Assembly: GCA_016802295.1 (NCBI GenBank) | Contig: JAESIW010000065.1 | Span: forward strand, 930,001-994,000 | Length of the DNA stretch: 64,000 nt | From: Brachionus rotundiformis | Taxonomy: Eukaryota; Rotifera; Eurotatoria; Ploima; Brachionidae | Direction: 5' to 3' | Shown here: one piece after another, positions 63,111 through 64,000 of the stretch | How the letters are laid out: each line of letters opens with the position of its first letter | Numbering within the stretch: the first letter of the stretch is position 1 | Translations under genes and position numbers: made by a program | Notes under the pieces: model-generated | Seen by the model: the letters and a program-made list of their open reading frames with translations, nothing else | What the model was told of the DNA's origin: nothing | The model's database searches: none

Positions 63111-64000
63111 ATGAATGATTTAGTTCAGGATCAAAAAAAATTTCGTAAATTGCGCAAAATATTACGTCAAATCGAACACTTAAATTTGTTACAAAGAGTT
63201 TTGAACCAAGAAGAAAAGGCCAAAATTTCAAAACGACCTTTGTTAAGAGAACAACTTAAACAACTTTTTGAAAAGTATCCTAATGGCGAACTTTTGGCTT
63301 ACGATAGCAGAGATAATACATTCGAGACCGAAGAAAGCCTGAATCTAAGTCAAACCGCATCTCCATTTAAAGAAAATGATATGCAACAACTTAGCGAAAG
63401 ATTTAATGAGGTTAAATTAGAGGAAAAAAATAGTGAAATTGAGCCAAATATTGTTCAAGAAACCCAACAGGTTTTAAATGAGCCAAATGAGGCAACTAAA
63501 GTAGCAATCATTGAACCATTAAATCAAAGTGAGGATCGAGTTTTAGATAAAAAAGAATCATTACCTAAAGATTCTTTGACCAAGGACCAAGTCAAATCTT
63601 TAAAAAAAACTCCAGTAGTAAAGGCAAAAAAATTAGATGTTACTTTTGACACAATTACAGTACCAGAAGCTCATCAAGATTTGGTTACATGTATTGATAT
63701 AGATGGCAAAAACGGACTAGTTGCAACGGGCAGTCGAGATACTTCCATAAATATCTGGAAATATAATGAAAAACAAAAAAGCTGTGAATCATTAAAAACT
63801 TTTGGTCAACATTCCTCAATTGTATCCCAAGTTAAATTTTTTAATTCAAATGATTACAAAATGATTCTGGAAAATCTAAAATTGAATAGTGAAGAAAATG
63901 AAGACCTGATCGATTCTTTGATTGAATTAAGTGACGATCTTCCTTTGGTCATAAGCTCGAGCTTAGATTGTTCTTTAAGACTATGGTCAGTCAGTTTATT
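63111..64000 (+). CDS. WD40-repeat protein, 5' part (runs off window)
   Basis: An ORF of at least 296 codons starts at the ATG at 63111 and stays open to the end of the window. The N-terminal about 55 residues are a charged helix (FRKLRKILRQIEHLNLLQRV then EKAKISKRPLLREQLKQLFE), followed by a disordered acidic stretch to about residue 165. WD40 blades begin after TVPEAHQDLVTCIDI, with GLVATGSRDTSINIWKY and later LVISSSLDCSLRLWSV as the GH...WD-type signatures. An insertion of about 30 polar residues (MILENLKLNSEENEDLID) separates these blades. The family cannot be fixed from the N-terminus alone, and downstream exons lie outside the window. Confidence 0.8.
   Translation, partial: MNDLVQDQKKFRKLRKILRQIEHLNLLQRVLNQEEKAKISKRPLLREQLKQLFEKYPNGELLAYDSRDNTFETEESLNLSQTASPFKENDMQQLSERFNEVKLEEKNSEIEPNIVQETQQVLNEPNEATKVAIIEPLNQSEDRVLDKKESLPKDSLTKDQVKSLKKTPVVKAKKLDVTFDTITVPEAHQDLVTCIDIDGKNGLVATGSRDTSINIWKYNEKQKSCESLKTFGQHSSIVSQVKFFNSNDYKMILENLKLNSEENEDLIDSLIELSDDLPLVISSSLDCSLRLWSVSL

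Overview
The window is AT-rich animal (metazoan) nuclear DNA. Genes are split by short, AT-rich GT-AG introns, many only 45-55 bp long, and the content is clearly metazoan: a LOXHD1-type PLAT protein, a KAT6/MOZ-type acetyltransferase with PHD and MYST domains, an achaete-scute bHLH factor, two related rhodopsin-like receptors, and nuclear tRNA genes (one with an intron). A small invertebrate such as a monogonont rotifer fits the base composition, compact introns and lineage-specific paralogues, but that is a guess. I assembled exon chains by hand; every multi-exon gene below joins to an open frame whose exon lengths sum to a multiple of three.

Layout. 1.3-9.1 kb, plus strand: five-exon OGDH (2-oxoglutarate dehydrogenase E1), a single-exon ADAT1-like tRNA adenosine deaminase, a small coiled-coil gene built on a 42-bp tandem repeat, and a small unknown ORF. 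9.3-25.9 kb, minus strand: three head-to-tail PLAT-domain genes, with degenerate PLAT domains (25892 to 23335), 17 PLAT domains (22578 to 12996, LOXHD1-like) and 5 PLAT domains (12854 to 9307). 26.4-27.7 kb: a minus-strand GPCR whose paralogue lies on the plus strand at 36.4-38.0 kb. Between them is a divergent pair, ZNF207/BuGZ (minus) and an SR-rich protein (plus), sharing a 231-bp promoter interval. 39-40 kb: the relic of a non-LTR retrotransposon. 40.4-44.6 kb: KAT6-like acetyltransferase in one uninterrupted, unusually GC-rich 4.2-kb ORF. 45-46 kb: an inverted, internally deleted copy of the 3' end of the plus-strand GPCR, plus an RTE-type LINE relic. 48-50 kb: tRNA-Ser(UGA) and a five-exon gene for an unknown CxxC-motif protein. 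55.2 kb: an achaete-scute bHLH gene alone between two non-coding stretches. 57.9-59.7 kb: more RTE-type relics and a GC-rich repeat segment. 60.1 kb: tRNA-Leu(CAA) with an intron. 60.5-62.1 kb: an unknown coiled-coil protein. 63.1 kb to the end: the 5' part of a WD40 gene that leaves the window.

Relationships. The PLAT cluster is the most distinctive part. Domain similarity, intron phases and adjacency point to local duplication, giving a giant LOXHD1-like gene, a short companion and a strongly diverged companion. No CRISPR, prokaryotic operon or complete mobile element was seen. The nearest things to a new system are this PLAT trio, the KAT6 protein with an insertion inside its MYST domain and a PIP-box-like motif, and the 14-residue-repeat coiled-coil gene.
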